The notes: generated by a model not told the origin, from the sequence alone. A DNA stretch of 64,000 nucleotides from Comamonas sp. (GCF_009360615.1 NZ_SPEY01000017.1:124001-188000); one strand, 5' to 3'; positions 18,434 to 27,152 are shown, counted from the stretch's first letter. Numbers and translations are program-made.

Positions 18434-18724
18434 TCAATCATTTCGTAAAGACTTTTTAAATTCTGTTACTTCATCCTGATTACAAGCATCAAACAATGGC
18501 AAAACACTTTCATTCCAATCGCTCATTTCTGCTTCTATCCAGTCACAATCCTTATTACTACAAACTAGATAAGCATTTTCATCCATGTTTAAATTTTGCC
18601 GTTTGATTACCCTTTTTTTTAAATTTCCGGTTTTGGGGTCAACAAACCGTAAATTCATAAAGATAGTCTCTACACCATACATCAAACTTGACTGGCAAAG
18701 GGGACAACATATTTGTTTAGTCAT
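18434..18724 (-). CDS. Zinc-ribbon protein, 96 aa
   Basis: Two cysteine pairs, CPLC near residue 7 and CSNKDC near residue 55, fit a small zinc ribbon. The following DWIEAEM segment is similar to the CDWKIDDI segment of the 93-aa protein at 36218-36499, so the two are probable paralogues. No partner domain is present. Location just outside the origin gives no clear function. Confidence 0.7.
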   Translation of the reverse strand: MTKQICCPLCQSSLMYGVETIFMNLRFVDPKTGNLKKRVIKRQNLNMDENAYLVCSNKDCDWIEAEMSDWNESVLPLFDACNQDEVTEFKKSLRND

Positions 18725-18821
18725 TATTTCCTATCTCCATACTTTGCATAGCTTTGACGTAAAGACCTTATACTATGTACTATTCCTGAAAAAAATTATA
18801 AAAAACAATTTTTTATAAGTA

Positions 18822-18860
18822 ACTATTTCCTAATTTTTGATCGAGTTATTAGGAAATAGT
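18822..18860. repeat. 13-bp perfect inverted repeat
   Basis: ACTATTTCCTAAT (18822-18834) and ATTAGGAAATAGT (18848-18860) with a 13-nt loop. It lies between the methyltransferase stop and the zinc-ribbon start. There is no U-tract, so an operator or RNA stem is as likely as a terminator. Confidence 0.7.
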
Positions 18861-18885
18861 ATATTCATATCTGAGGTTATAACTT

Positions 18886-19518
18886 TTACATAGCGATTTT
18901 GTAATAATCTTCGGGTTCACATCCCAAAAGGTCCATGCTCCATAGATTCATATTGATACAATGATTACTGAAACGTTCATTTAGCTCAGCCATTTGTTCA
19001 ATATTTCGCACATCTATGTCATCCCAAATATCGATCCAAATATAGTCGTATTGTTCATCCGAGGCAGGCTCATACTCATGAATATCTCCATGAATTATTT
19101 CCACTCTTGGATCGTCTTTGAAAAAATTTCCGACATATTGAATGATTGCCATGTCAGCTTCAATTATACGAATATGGGTAACTTCTGACTTGGTAAGCAT
19201 CGCTTCTAAGATCATCCCCATACCTAAGCCGGCAATCAAAACTGATCCTCGTGCATTTTTGAATGCTATCTCGTTACTTTTCAATTCCATTGGCGTATTA
19301 CTCATTACGGTATAGCCTGTGCTTACTTGCATGAGACGTAAAAATTTACCCGCAGTAATCATTTCACTGTGTTTGCCTTGAAAAGCTTGACGCATATTAA
19401 AAAACTTTGCCTCATCTTCACTAACAGTGATTTCTTCAATAACCCAATCTCCAAATCTTTGTGGTTTGACTCGGGTTGAACCATATTCGAATGAATTTTG
19501 CATTTTATAAATCCTCAA
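18886..19518 (-). CDS. Spermidine-synthase-like SAM-dependent methyltransferase, 210 aa
   Basis: Class I SAM-binding fold: motif I VLIAGLGMGMILEAM (about residue 93), acidic motif II IRIIEADMAII (about 116), motif III VEIIHGDIHEYEP and YDYIWIDIWDDI. This resembles spermidine synthase and related methyltransferases, but lacks clear polyamine-binding features, so the substrate is unknown. Monocistronic, with a consensus promoter just upstream. Confidence 0.8.
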   Translation of the reverse strand: MRIYKMQNSFEYGSTRVKPQRFGDWVIEEITVSEDEAKFFNMRQAFQGKHSEMITAGKFLRLMQVSTGYTVMSNTPMELKSNEIAFKNARGSVLIAGLGMGMILEAMLTKSEVTHIRIIEADMAIIQYVGNFFKDDPRVEIIHGDIHEYEPASDEQYDYIWIDIWDDIDVRNIEQMAELNERFSNHCINMNLWSMDLLGCEPEDYYKIAM

Positions 19519-19528
19519 ATTTGTCTAA

Positions 19529-19557
19529 ATTTTAATATATATACCGCAAAAATGCAA
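19529..19557 (-). promoter_or_regulatory. GCGGTATA-family promoter of the methyltransferase gene
   Basis: -35 TTGCAT, 17-nt spacer with TTGCGGTATATA, -10 TAAAAT. The leader lacks the AACTTTGG motif (AAATTTGAGG instead). Confidence 0.75.
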
Positions 19558-19663
19558 TATTATAATTTGAATTATTTGTTTTAATTCAATATAATTTTTA
19601 TGATTGAAAATAAGTCTCAGATTAGCAATCTGAATGACCATAAACCAAGTTTAGAGTTAAGAA

Positions 19664-20137
19664 ATGAACGAATATCAATACACGCATCAAGAAGTAGTAC
19701 AGATCGGCGCAAAATGGCTGAAACAAGTGATTAAATGCCCTGTAATAGCTCAAGAAATTAGATGTAGTGGCAGTCGAGAAATACCTGATGTTCTTGGCTT
19801 TAGATCGGATACGAGTTTTCTCATCGAATGTAAGGCAAGCCGCGCAGACTTCCTATCAGATTTTAAAAAACAGGAACGTCAAGGACTGTGTAGTAGTCTT
19901 GGGAATTATAGACTTTATTTGGCACCTAAGGGCATTCTTGATCTTGCTAAGGTGCCTGAAAAATGGGGAATTCTTGAAATTAATGAAAAGGGAAAAATAG
20001 AGGTAGTACGTTTTCTACAAGGTAATATCTATTGTGGCACTAGCACACCAGAAACGTATAAAACAAAGGACCCTTTCTTTCATGAATCTGATATTCGAAA
20101 GGAAAGGTCCATGTTGTATTCACTTCTTAGACGTTAA
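19664..20137 (+). CDS. MmcB-like PD-(D/E)XK nuclease-fold protein, 157 aa
   Basis: Core PD-(D/E)XK motif: IPDVLGFR (D42) and FLIECKASRADFLSDF (E55, K57), followed by YRLYLAPKG and VPEKWGILEI, the pattern of MmcB-related DNA repair proteins. Such proteins are often mis-named adenylosuccinate synthase. A clear homologue lies at 38301-39017. Encoded on the plus strand, convergent with the 179-aa gene (4-nt overlap of 3' ends). Confidence 0.8.
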   Translation: MNEYQYTHQEVVQIGAKWLKQVIKCPVIAQEIRCSGSREIPDVLGFRSDTSFLIECKASRADFLSDFKKQERQGLCSSLGNYRLYLAPKGILDLAKVPEKWGILEINEKGKIEVVRFLQGNIYCGTSTPETYKTKDPFFHESDIRKERSMLYSLLRR

Positions 20138-20673
20138 CCAAGATGCACTCTGAATTGATGCATAAATTCTTGATCCGGTTTAAGACCTTCCTCATCTGGA
20201 CCAGAGAATAAAGCTGTTATCCAATGGTTATCTATAAAAATATTTTCTTCTAAATTAGCTAGGAAGTCTTTGATATTAAACATCTCAACTGCCTTTTCCT
20301 CGTATTGGTCGAGGTGATTGAGACGTAAACTGAATATCTCACCATCATCATATTCAAACAAAATCGTATCAGTTAAAGCATCAAACTTATAACAAATGAT
20401 TCTTTCAACATCCTCACGGTAAATGTGGTGACAGTTAAATACTAAAACCTTAATCTGTGGAAGGTGTTGATCTTCATTTTTAAACAACTTTTTTAAGCTA
20501 TTTTCTTCAAAACATAACTTGTAATTGAGTGCATGATAGATTTCGTTATTACTATCTTCAATAAACTCTAACAGGTCAAAAGCAACATTTTGAGGCTCTG
20601 TAGCTTCATCTAAAGAAGCTCCTTTAATGATGCATTTTGATAAAATTCTGTATAAATTCGATAATGGGTACAT
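20134..20673 (-). CDS. Hypothetical protein, 179 aa
   Basis: Soluble acidic protein with no motif I recognise. The leader carries the motif ATCAACTTTGG (20684-20694). The -10 (TATAAT near 20705) overlaps a sequence resembling one origin iteron (GAGTAGGTATTAT at 20697), so Rep could influence this promoter. Confidence 0.7.
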   Translation of the reverse strand: MYPLSNLYRILSKCIIKGASLDEATEPQNVAFDLLEFIEDSNNEIYHALNYKLCFEENSLKKLFKNEDQHLPQIKVLVFNCHHIYREDVERIICYKFDALTDTILFEYDDGEIFSLRLNHLDQYEEKAVEMFNIKDFLANLEENIFIDNHWITALFSGPDEEGLKPDQEFMHQFRVHLG

Positions 20674-20696
20674 AATGTTTAATCCAAAGTTGATGA

Positions 20697-20714
20697 GTAG
20701 GTATTATATTTGAT
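20697..20714 (+). promoter_or_regulatory. Solitary iteron-like site in a promoter
   Basis: GAGTAGGTATTATATTTG differs from the iteron consensus at about three positions and covers the -10 of the 179-aa gene. Confidence 0.4.
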
Positions 20715-20856
20715 TTTTTTTGAAATATTTATATTTAACATTGGTTTAACGTCAATTTGTGACGCTTTTAAATTGTTTGATTTTTGATATATGTAATGTA
20801 CTTGAACTTTAAACAATCATAAACCGCGTGTTCTTAATCCGCGACTGCCATTTATT

Positions 20857-20883
20857 AGCGTCAGCTATTGTTAAGCGTTAGCG
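20857..20883 (+). repeat. Twin mini-hairpin element
   Basis: AGCGTCAGCT (20857-20866) and AGCGTTAGCG (20874-20883), then AGCGGGG. Just 3' of the exonuclease gene. Confidence 0.6.
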
Positions 20884-20921
20884 AGCGGGGAGATGAAGAA
20901 AATTGATTACCATGCACTCTG

Positions 20922-21908
20922 CTATGAAGTTATATGAGGACACTCCTCACCATTAAAGCCGGCAATAAAATATTGGTATAGTTGATTTTGGCTATAGGTG
21001 GTGCCAAACATAGTAGTTGCTTCTTCAAAGCCTATGCCACCAATTTTACTATCTCGCCCAATTTTCCAAGCTTGCCTTTGATCTTCATCATCAATTTTAA
21101 TTTTCATTTTTTCTTCAATTAACTCAATATAGTATTGTGCCATCGCTCTGAAAAGATCGACAGTTGCTTGAGCATCAACCAAGGCATTATGAGCTGCTCC
21201 AGAATAAACTACATTAGCCTGATCTAAAGCGGCTGCTAACGAAATACTGCCATATTTATTAGTAGAGCCAAAACATTGGGCGGCTAATTTCATAGCACAA
21301 TGTAGTTCTACAGTTTTCCACCACTCGAATCCATCCTCGAATGCTTTTGCTGTTTGGTTAAGTAACCGACTATCAAACTTTGAATTGAAGATAATACAAA
21401 TACGATTAGATAATACTGATTCAAGCTCCGAAGCGATCTCAAGCCAAGTTGGAGCTGTTAGAAGGTCCTGATCAGAAATGCCGTGGACCTCAAATGCACG
21501 CTGTTTGATACCAACAGTGGGTTTAATCCGGCTTTCGAATTGTTTATTCCCGAATGAGTCAATTACACCAATTTCTATAACTTGATCATTATCATTTAAG
21601 CCAGTTGTCTCAGTATCTAAAAATACAGGGTTGAGCAATAAAAGTTCAAAAGCTTTGCGGCAGGCAATCATTTTTTTACTTTTTAATTTATTCCTCAATA
21701 TGAACGCTTTTCTAGCTTGTACTTGTTTTGGTGATGGTCTTGCGCTGCGAGTCAATAGCGGTACACAATCGGCTTTAAAATACATCTTGCAAATAGTTCC
21801 GTAAGAGTTTTTATATGTGCGTGCAATCGGGGCATCCTTTTGGGGGCGTAGTTTAAATTCCTCACGTAGCCTTGATATTGTAAAACACTCAGATTCTAAA
21901 TTTTTCAT
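20922..21908 (-). CDS. DEDDh 3'-5' exonuclease (DnaQ/PolC-like), 328 aa
   Basis: Exo I PVFLDTETTGL (D98, E100), VIEIG, Exo II IIFNSKFDSRLL and Exo III HNALVDAQATVDLF give a complete DEDDh active site, as in the DNA polymerase III epsilon subunit. A 90-residue basic N-terminal extension (KPSPKQVQARKAF-like, Arg/Lys-rich) precedes it. Expected to remove nucleotides from 3' ends during plasmid replication or repair. ATG 21906-21908 follows GAGGT; a GTG four codons earlier is less likely. Confidence 0.85.
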   Translation of the reverse strand: MKNLESECFTISRLREEFKLRPQKDAPIARTYKNSYGTICKMYFKADCVPLLTRSARPSPKQVQARKAFILRNKLKSKKMIACRKAFELLLLNPVFLDTETTGLNDNDQVIEIGVIDSFGNKQFESRIKPTVGIKQRAFEVHGISDQDLLTAPTWLEIASELESVLSNRICIIFNSKFDSRLLNQTAKAFEDGFEWWKTVELHCAMKLAAQCFGSTNKYGSISLAAALDQANVVYSGAAHNALVDAQATVDLFRAMAQYYIELIEEKMKIKIDDEDQRQAWKIGRDSKIGGIGFEEATTMFGTTYSQNQLYQYFIAGFNGEECPHITS

Positions 21909-21944
21909 AAAACCTCGCACGATTTTAAGGCTTGCCGTTATAAT

Positions 21945-22127
21945 TTAATCAGTATTTTCATACTCAGCTATAGCATCATTCAATTGCTTCATTGAACCGG
22001 TAACATAGCTTTGCGCACTGGTGTTTTTGCAAATTTTACTAAGTTGAAACCATCGTTTCATATAGGCTTTTGCTTCTTCTAACCCGCCATAAGAAATGAT
22101 AATCTTATTTGCTTCTTGTTTTTCCAT
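21945..22127 (-). CDS. Hypothetical small protein, 60 aa
   Basis: Helical protein starting MEKQEANKIIISYGG, with AGAG upstream. The longer frame (95 codons) would run back across a terminator into the previous gene, so the short start is used. It lies 36 nt upstream of the exonuclease gene in the same direction and may share its transcript. Confidence 0.5.
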   Translation of the reverse strand: MEKQEANKIIISYGGLEEAKAYMKRWFQLSKICKNTSAQSYVTGSMKQLNDAIAEYENTD

Positions 22128-22149
22128 ATTTTTATCTCTAAAAATAAAA

Positions 22150-22172
22150 GCCCATTGTGAGTACACATGGGC
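22150..22172 (-). terminator. Terminator hairpin
   Basis: GCCCA/TGGGC and TGTG/CACA arms with one bulged T. On the minus strand it is followed by TTTTATTTTT. It ends the 1128-aa/107-aa operon. Confidence 0.8.
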
Positions 22173-22182
22173 ATTGAGAGAA

Positions 22183-22506
22183 TCAATTTTGTAAAAAACG
22201 CCAAAACATAAAACGTTTGTAAACTTCATCATTCTGGTACCGCCAACGCGCTAATGTTGAATGCATTTCACCATTCTGAGGCACGCGATGGTATTCATAA
22301 AAATAAGCTGTATTATGATCTCTATTACGTTGAATACTTTCGATCGTTTTTTCATCGTACTTGTTAAATTTATAATCAAGCTCATCAAATGTATTGAATA
22401 AAGAACGCATTTTTTCGATGTCCTGCTCATCATTTTTGGGTTTAAAACCCTCAGGTTCAACAACGTTGCAGTTCAGAATATTTTTTAATTCATTGATGTC
22501 AGACAT
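22183..22506 (-). CDS. Hypothetical protein, 107 aa
   Basis: The start codon overlaps the stop of the 1128-aa gene (TAATG), so it is translationally coupled to it. Acidic N-terminus and a Tyr/His/Arg-rich C-terminal half (RDHNTAYFYEYHRVPQNG). No known family. Confidence 0.7.
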   Translation of the reverse strand: MSDINELKNILNCNVVEPEGFKPKNDEQDIEKMRSLFNTFDELDYKFNKYDEKTIESIQRNRDHNTAYFYEYHRVPQNGEMHSTLARWRYQNDEVYKRFMFWRFLQN

Positions 22507-25500
22507 TATTTTATCTCCTTTACCATTTTGTAAATGTGGTTTTCTACCTGCTTATACTGATCTTCTCCTACGCCCTCATAACGACTGGTAAGTGTGTATT
22601 CCTTAAATTTTTCGAAATCACCGGCGGAGCAAATATAGTGATGCTCATATCTTGCCCACTGTATCTCTCCAGATAAATTACCCGATAGATTAGCGAACTG
22701 TTCTTGGACCTCTTTAGTTACAGCCTCAATGTATTGAGTAAGGTAGGGTTCAGCTCCGATATAAAAATGTTTTTTGTGGGAAAGCGTATTGCTGCCTTTA
22801 CGGACCAATTCTTCAAATCTATACGCCTTAATTACAGTCAATGTTTCTGTAAGATGCGGATTATTTATTTCTGCATCTAATGACGGAGTAAAAGTAACCA
22901 TGGTTTCTTCATCAAAGACACAAAACCGGATTGCACTTTTTACATCTAGTGTAGAGCTATCATGGAAACGATCTTCTTTCATTAACTCTTTTGCCGAAGA
23001 ATGCAAAACATAAGATAAAAGTTTAATAGAATGTTCATATTGATTGTTTAGGGCATTTTTAGCCGTGAATGAATCCCAATGACTCTCTTTTTCTAAAACC
23101 TTAGTAAATAGCCTGTTAGAATGATTGAAAGACGAATTTCTTTCTATCACTCCAATAATCTGGGATAAATTATCCTGATCTATGATTTCTTTATCACTCT
23201 TAGAGTAGCGTTCTGCTAAACCGTCTAACCAAGTAATCCCATCTTTTAAGCAGATTGAACCAATTGAGCTACGTTTAAAAACAACAAATGGTAAGCATAA
23301 AGTCAATTCTTTTGAGTCAGTAGTTGACCATGAGTCAAATCTGCTATTTTCAAATCTTTGACGTTCAGCACGAATTTTATCTTGTAAGGTGTTTACTAAT
23401 TCTCTAGTGAGTGTGTTAGAGAACAAAGCAACTATAAATTTTTTAGAAAATTCCATATTTTCTAAAAATTCACTTTTAATAGCGTATGAATCAAACAGCT
23501 TAGGGTAAGACATAGTTCCCTTACCATCAGAAATATCTTTTTGTCGATAGGTTGCACCGATAGAATAATAATACTCGTATAAGTCATTGTTGATTTTATT
23601 CAAGACCAACTCATCACGTATATGGTCTAAAATCGAAACAACCTCGGCTTTATCCAGTTTGACCTGACCCTTTCTAATGGTTTTTATTGGGCAACGATAT
23701 ACCCAATAGTCTTTTTCGATTTTGTCGAGCGCAGGAATCCCAAGATCATCCGGCAATGAAGCGTAGATGTATTGGTTTCCAGAACGATCAACAGTGATTG
23801 CTATCGCTTTAGTCCCGATCAAATAATTTTCATCTTTTACAAAATTTATATCTGAAAATTGAGCCTGAATGCGTTGTGTACTCTCCAAAGAAAGCATCTG
23901 GTGTAATAGATTCAAAATGGTCGATTGATCTACCTTGGCACTAAAGAAATTGATTACAGTCATCACTAGCTCATTAATTTCTAATGGGCTTTTACCATGA
24001 TCTATATTTTGCTGAACTGCATTTAAGTAGTAATTAAACTGTTTGGAATTACTAGCCACAAAATCTTTAATATAAGCTTTAGCACCTTTAAATAAACCCA
24101 TGTAATCCAAATAGAATTGGCGGTATTTACGCTTCGATATATAATTTTCCAAACGTTCAATGCTTAAATTATCGAGTACTAAATAACTTATTTCTGAACC
24201 GCCTTCGTCAATGCGCACTTTTGCTAAAGGTGATCGTTCCGTGTATCCCGAATTAACAGGAAAGCGAACAAAAAAACCATCTTTATCTTGCTCAACCTTA
24301 ACAATTTCATAAGCATTTACTGGCGGGCGGGTAAGTGCATCAGAGTCACGCCCTCGAAGCCATGAATATGTCCAACAATAAGGTGCAGCCTCTTTACTTA
24401 CCATATTGTTCGTGCGGCAAATGAGAGTAGAACCTTTGGCTAACTTACTATTTTGCTCTCTGACATAGCCATATAAAGACAATTCATCCAAATCAGCCAA
24501 CATCCCAGACCCATCTTGATCATGAATGAAATTGAAATACTTATTCTGGAAATGAGGAAAGAAAATTTCAAAAGTTTCGTTGTCTGGGTAGAATTGACCT
24601 AAAATATTTAAACGATGTTGCAAGCCGGCAATTAAAATTAGAAAGCGTTTATAGTGCAGAGTAATCCGGTCTATTTCGCTTAAGGCATCCGAGTATTTTA
24701 AGTTATCTACGTTGATGTCCATTTCACCGTCACGGGTAAGAAAGCATTTATCTAAAATATCTTTTGACGGGAATAAATTTTTAGCAGCTAAATGAGTGCC
24801 GATAGGGGAGTAAACAACACTAATATTCTCACCATTTCTGACTAACAAGAATGTCTCCTTGTTAAGCTTATTCATGATGATGTTCCAAAGTTTATCCTTG
24901 TAATCGATATAAGACTCTCGAATTGCGGCAACACAAATACACCGCTCTGTAGGAAAAATTTGATTAACTAATTGTGGATTATCTGCCAATACCTTGAAGA
25001 ATCGGTCGTAAACGTTATCAACGTCCAAGTAGGCTGAGGATTCGTCATTGAAATAAGCCAACTCTACATCACAAAGAATTCTGTCCTGCACAAGCGTAAG
25101 AGGGATGTGCTGTGGTGCCTCAACACCTTTTTTTACCTCGTACACCTCGACACCCTCACCCGTGTATAAGGATAATGTGGCAATGCCATCGTTAACTTCT
25201 TTGATAGTATCTTGAGCTTCCTTGGTCGATGCCAGAGTTGTTGCATAACGCTCAACCATGAATGGGGTAAGTTCATTCATTAAGGTTTGAAGTTCATTCA
25301 CCTTTTCAGTGATTATGTCAGCTTGAATCTTTGCAACATCAGCAAACATATTTGCTTGGCTCTTAAGCAAGTGAATTTGCTCTACAGCATTGGTTTGACC
25401 CAAAAGATTAGCAATATTATCTGTTTGAATAACTTTTGGGGTGGTTGGGCTTCCAATTCGTTTAGAATAGATTGACAGAGCTAATGCTTGTAATTTTTTA

Positions 25501-25892
25501 GGATTGTCGCGGTATTCCTGAACATCCTTTTCCTTATGACCGATAAGATTCTGTAAATCTTCGATCTCTTTTTTTCGGATTTTTTCACCCTCAGCTTGAG
25601 TAATAACATCAAAATATTGATAAAACTCGTGAAGTAAAAAACCAACTGTACTTTTTCCATATTTTGGGTGGTGCCGGACATGGACCGAATGCAAATTATT
25701 ATCAGCAAATTTCAATTCCTGAATTAATAAAACCGCGCCCAGATCATAATGTAATTCACGATGAAGTTTTTTTAGTACGGCAAACATACCTTCTTTCAAT
25801 ACATTTGAATCTTCAATAATCTCTACTTTTTCATTAGATTCCGTATTTCTTTTATCGTTAAAATTTAAAACTTCTAATTCTTGGTTTTTCAT
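22506..25892 (-). CDS. Very large protein of unknown function, 1128 aa
   Basis: Soluble protein with a short coiled-coil region (AEGEKIRKKEIEDLQNLIG, then about residues 175-235 with heptads such as DIITEKVNELQTLMNELTPF). I see no nucleotide-binding, helicase, nuclease or membrane motif. The middle and C-terminal thirds look globular, with repeated Tyr/Asp-rich strands. The naive frame starts 34 codons earlier, but those codons are the promoter and leader; ATG at 25890-25892 is used. It heads an operon with the 107-aa gene. Confidence 0.75.
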   Translation of the reverse strand: MKNQELEVLNFNDKRNTESNEKVEIIEDSNVLKEGMFAVLKKLHRELHYDLGAVLLIQELKFADNNLHSVHVRHHPKYGKSTVGFLLHEFYQYFDVITQAEGEKIRKKEIEDLQNLIGHKEKDVQEYRDNPKKLQALALSIYSKRIGSPTTPKVIQTDNIANLLGQTNAVEQIHLLKSQANMFADVAKIQADIITEKVNELQTLMNELTPFMVERYATTLASTKEAQDTIKEVNDGIATLSLYTGEGVEVYEVKKGVEAPQHIPLTLVQDRILCDVELAYFNDESSAYLDVDNVYDRFFKVLADNPQLVNQIFPTERCICVAAIRESYIDYKDKLWNIIMNKLNKETFLLVRNGENISVVYSPIGTHLAAKNLFPSKDILDKCFLTRDGEMDINVDNLKYSDALSEIDRITLHYKRFLILIAGLQHRLNILGQFYPDNETFEIFFPHFQNKYFNFIHDQDGSGMLADLDELSLYGYVREQNSKLAKGSTLICRTNNMVSKEAAPYCWTYSWLRGRDSDALTRPPVNAYEIVKVEQDKDGFFVRFPVNSGYTERSPLAKVRIDEGGSEISYLVLDNLSIERLENYISKRKYRQFYLDYMGLFKGAKAYIKDFVASNSKQFNYYLNAVQQNIDHGKSPLEINELVMTVINFFSAKVDQSTILNLLHQMLSLESTQRIQAQFSDINFVKDENYLIGTKAIAITVDRSGNQYIYASLPDDLGIPALDKIEKDYWVYRCPIKTIRKGQVKLDKAEVVSILDHIRDELVLNKINNDLYEYYYSIGATYRQKDISDGKGTMSYPKLFDSYAIKSEFLENMEFSKKFIVALFSNTLTRELVNTLQDKIRAERQRFENSRFDSWSTTDSKELTLCLPFVVFKRSSIGSICLKDGITWLDGLAERYSKSDKEIIDQDNLSQIIGVIERNSSFNHSNRLFTKVLEKESHWDSFTAKNALNNQYEHSIKLLSYVLHSSAKELMKEDRFHDSSTLDVKSAIRFCVFDEETMVTFTPSLDAEINNPHLTETLTVIKAYRFEELVRKGSNTLSHKKHFYIGAEPYLTQYIEAVTKEVQEQFANLSGNLSGEIQWARYEHHYICSAGDFEKFKEYTLTSRYEGVGEDQYKQVENHIYKMVKEIK

Positions 25893-25919
25893 AGCTAGAG
25901 ATTCCAAAGATGATGGCTC

Positions 25920-25948
25920 ATTATAAAATATATACCGCAAATATGCAA
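25920..25948 (-). promoter_or_regulatory. GCGGTATA-family promoter of the 1128-aa gene
   Basis: -35 TTGCAT, 17-nt spacer with TTGCGGTATATA, -10 TATAAT: one of the best matches. Leader variant ATCATCTTTGG at 25904-25914. Confidence 0.85.
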
Positions 25949-25992
25949 TATTATAATTAAATATTTTATGTTTTTTCATCATTATTTTAAGC

Positions 25993-26136
25993 AAAAAAAA
26001 ACTCCCGACACTGAGTGCGGGAGGTATTCAAAAGTTGGAGTTATTTACTCCTTTGTAACGCCCTTTCTCTATTCATATCAACTTTGGTGAGAAAGGGACT
26101 AACTGGTGTTGGTCAACCAACAAAACCTGAATCTGT
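25993..26136 (-). ncRNA. Candidate small regulatory RNA, about 144 nt, antisense to the plasmid leader motif
   Basis: Promoter at 26143-26171; expected start near 26136. The RNA would contain SL1 (GTTGGT/ACCAAC, 26108-26121), SL2 (perfect 9-bp stem CCCTTTCTC/GAGAAAGGG, 26061-26069 with 26089-26097), SL3 (GGAGT/ACTCC, 26037-26051) and a terminator (26002-26023) with nine U. The 19-nt SL2 loop contains CCAAAGTTGATATG, the exact complement of the leader motif ATCAACTTTGG found 5' of 13 genes. For the gene at 45061-45720, pairing could extend to about 16 nt (ATCAACTTTGGTGAGA). No convincing ORF is inside. Function is inferred; the structure and complementarity are seen directly. Confidence 0.65.
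26002..26023 (-). terminator. Rho-independent terminator of the candidate sRNA
   Basis: CTCCCG(CAC) stem with one bulge and a TCA loop, followed on the minus strand by nine T. Confidence 0.9.
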
Positions 26137-26142
26137 TTAAAC

Positions 26143-26171
26143 ATCTTATCAATATATACCGCAATATACAA
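26143..26171 (-). promoter_or_regulatory. GCGGTATA-family promoter of the candidate sRNA
   Basis: -35 TTGTAT (26166-26171), 17-nt spacer with TTGCGGTATATA, -10 TAAGAT (26143-26148). Confidence 0.65.
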
Positions 26172-26374
26172 TACTTTTTAGAGGTAAATATAAAAATAAA
26201 TTTAAAAAGTATTGTAAATATTAACAGCATTGAAGGTTGGAAAAAATGGCGCAGCAGTCGGCGTTGTGTGATTTTATGTAATTTAGATTTCTGAAACCAT
26301 TGCTATTAAAGGCTTTGAGGGGGATTGTGGATTGTTAAATTATGTAATTTTAAGCTTAAAATAGCCAAATAAAT

Positions 26375-26403
26375 TTTATTGTTTGTGGTATATGTTGTAT
26401 AAT
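26375..26403 (+). promoter_or_regulatory. GTGGTATA-variant promoter of the 86-aa gene
   Basis: TATAAT at 26398-26403 preceded by a spacer containing TTTGTGGTATATG; the -35 TTTATT is weak. The 200 bp before it hold nothing else I can name. Confidence 0.6.
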
Positions 26404-26454
26404 TAATAATATAGAAAGATGGTTAATAACTTGGGTTTTTCAGGATTATAAGCT

Positions 26455-26715
26455 ATGAAAGAAACCAATAATTTTAATTTTGATGCAACAAGAGAAACAC
26501 ATGTGTTTTATGCATCTACTAAAGAAATTAATGAGATTTCTATCATGGAAGCAATTCGGGCTTGTGGTGATATTGAGGAATATCATTGGAACAATGAAAA
26601 GCATTTAATCCTTATAAATAATGGGTTTGTGGTTGCAACTCTACATTCAATCGCACAATCAAAGTTTACAATCATCAGTCTATTTAAGAGGGTGGCTGAT
26701 AAAAATTGCGTATAG
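26455..26715 (+). CDS. Hypothetical protein, 86 aa
   Basis: Small soluble protein on the plus strand (an island of three plus-strand genes at 26455-27377). Alternating strand-helix pattern (HVFYASTKEINEISIMEAIRA) but no known domain. AGGA lies 10 nt upstream of the ATG. Confidence 0.65.
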   Translation: MKETNNFNFDATRETHVFYASTKEINEISIMEAIRACGDIEEYHWNNEKHLILINNGFVVATLHSIAQSKFTIISLFKRVADKNCV

Positions 26716-26732
26716 CATATTTGCTATATATA

Positions 26733-26761
26733 TGGTAAATATGCGGTATGTTTAGTATTTC
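26733..26761 (+). promoter_or_regulatory. Degenerate GCGGTATG promoter of the 102-aa gene
   Basis: AAATATGCGGTATG followed by TATTTC at the -10 position; the -35 (TGGTAA) is poor. Confidence 0.4.
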
Positions 26762-26831
26762 ATTTTTTTAAAGCCAAAGATTAATTTCTATTCAAATATT
26801 AATTTGTCTTTTTATTTAAAAGGTGATTTTT

Positions 26832-27140
26832 ATGAATGATCAATCTTGCAAAAAAATGGAAAAAATTTGCATCTTGAATGATAACCAAAGAAATCATGTA
26901 TGCCGTCCCATTTCGGTGTTTGGACCATCTTATACAGGTACTTCAAAAGAGTATTTGGTTGATAGTCTTTTAAAAGCCCTAGCTATTGCATTTTGTGAAA
27001 ATAATCAGGGTTCGATCGATGGTTTAGGTAGCGAGCAAATTGCAAACCTTAGCGATAGTGAGCTACTAGATGCTTTGCCTTACCAATTTAAGTCAAATTC
27101 AATTTTATTGAATGGCTTAGCGGTATGGAAATATAATTAG
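26832..27140 (+). CDS. Hypothetical protein, 102 aa
   Basis: ATG at 26832 follows AAAGGTG at a good distance and is preferred to a GTG three codons earlier. Cysteines near residues 5, 13 and 23 in a Lys-rich N-terminus, then a mixed soluble domain. Followed 12 nt later by the 74-aa gene; the two share a terminator. Family unknown. Confidence 0.6.
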   Translation: MNDQSCKKMEKICILNDNQRNHVCRPISVFGPSYTGTSKEYLVDSLLKALAIAFCENNQGSIDGLGSEQIANLSDSELLDALPYQFKSNSILLNGLAVWKYN

Positions 27141-27152
27141 GAGTTATGGTAT

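Noticed and set aside
26106..26294. 62-codon plus-strand frame opposite the candidate sRNA
   Set aside because: It runs through the GCGGTATA promoter (peptide NIYRNIQYFL-like), lacks a ribosome site, and overlaps a structured RNA on the other strand.
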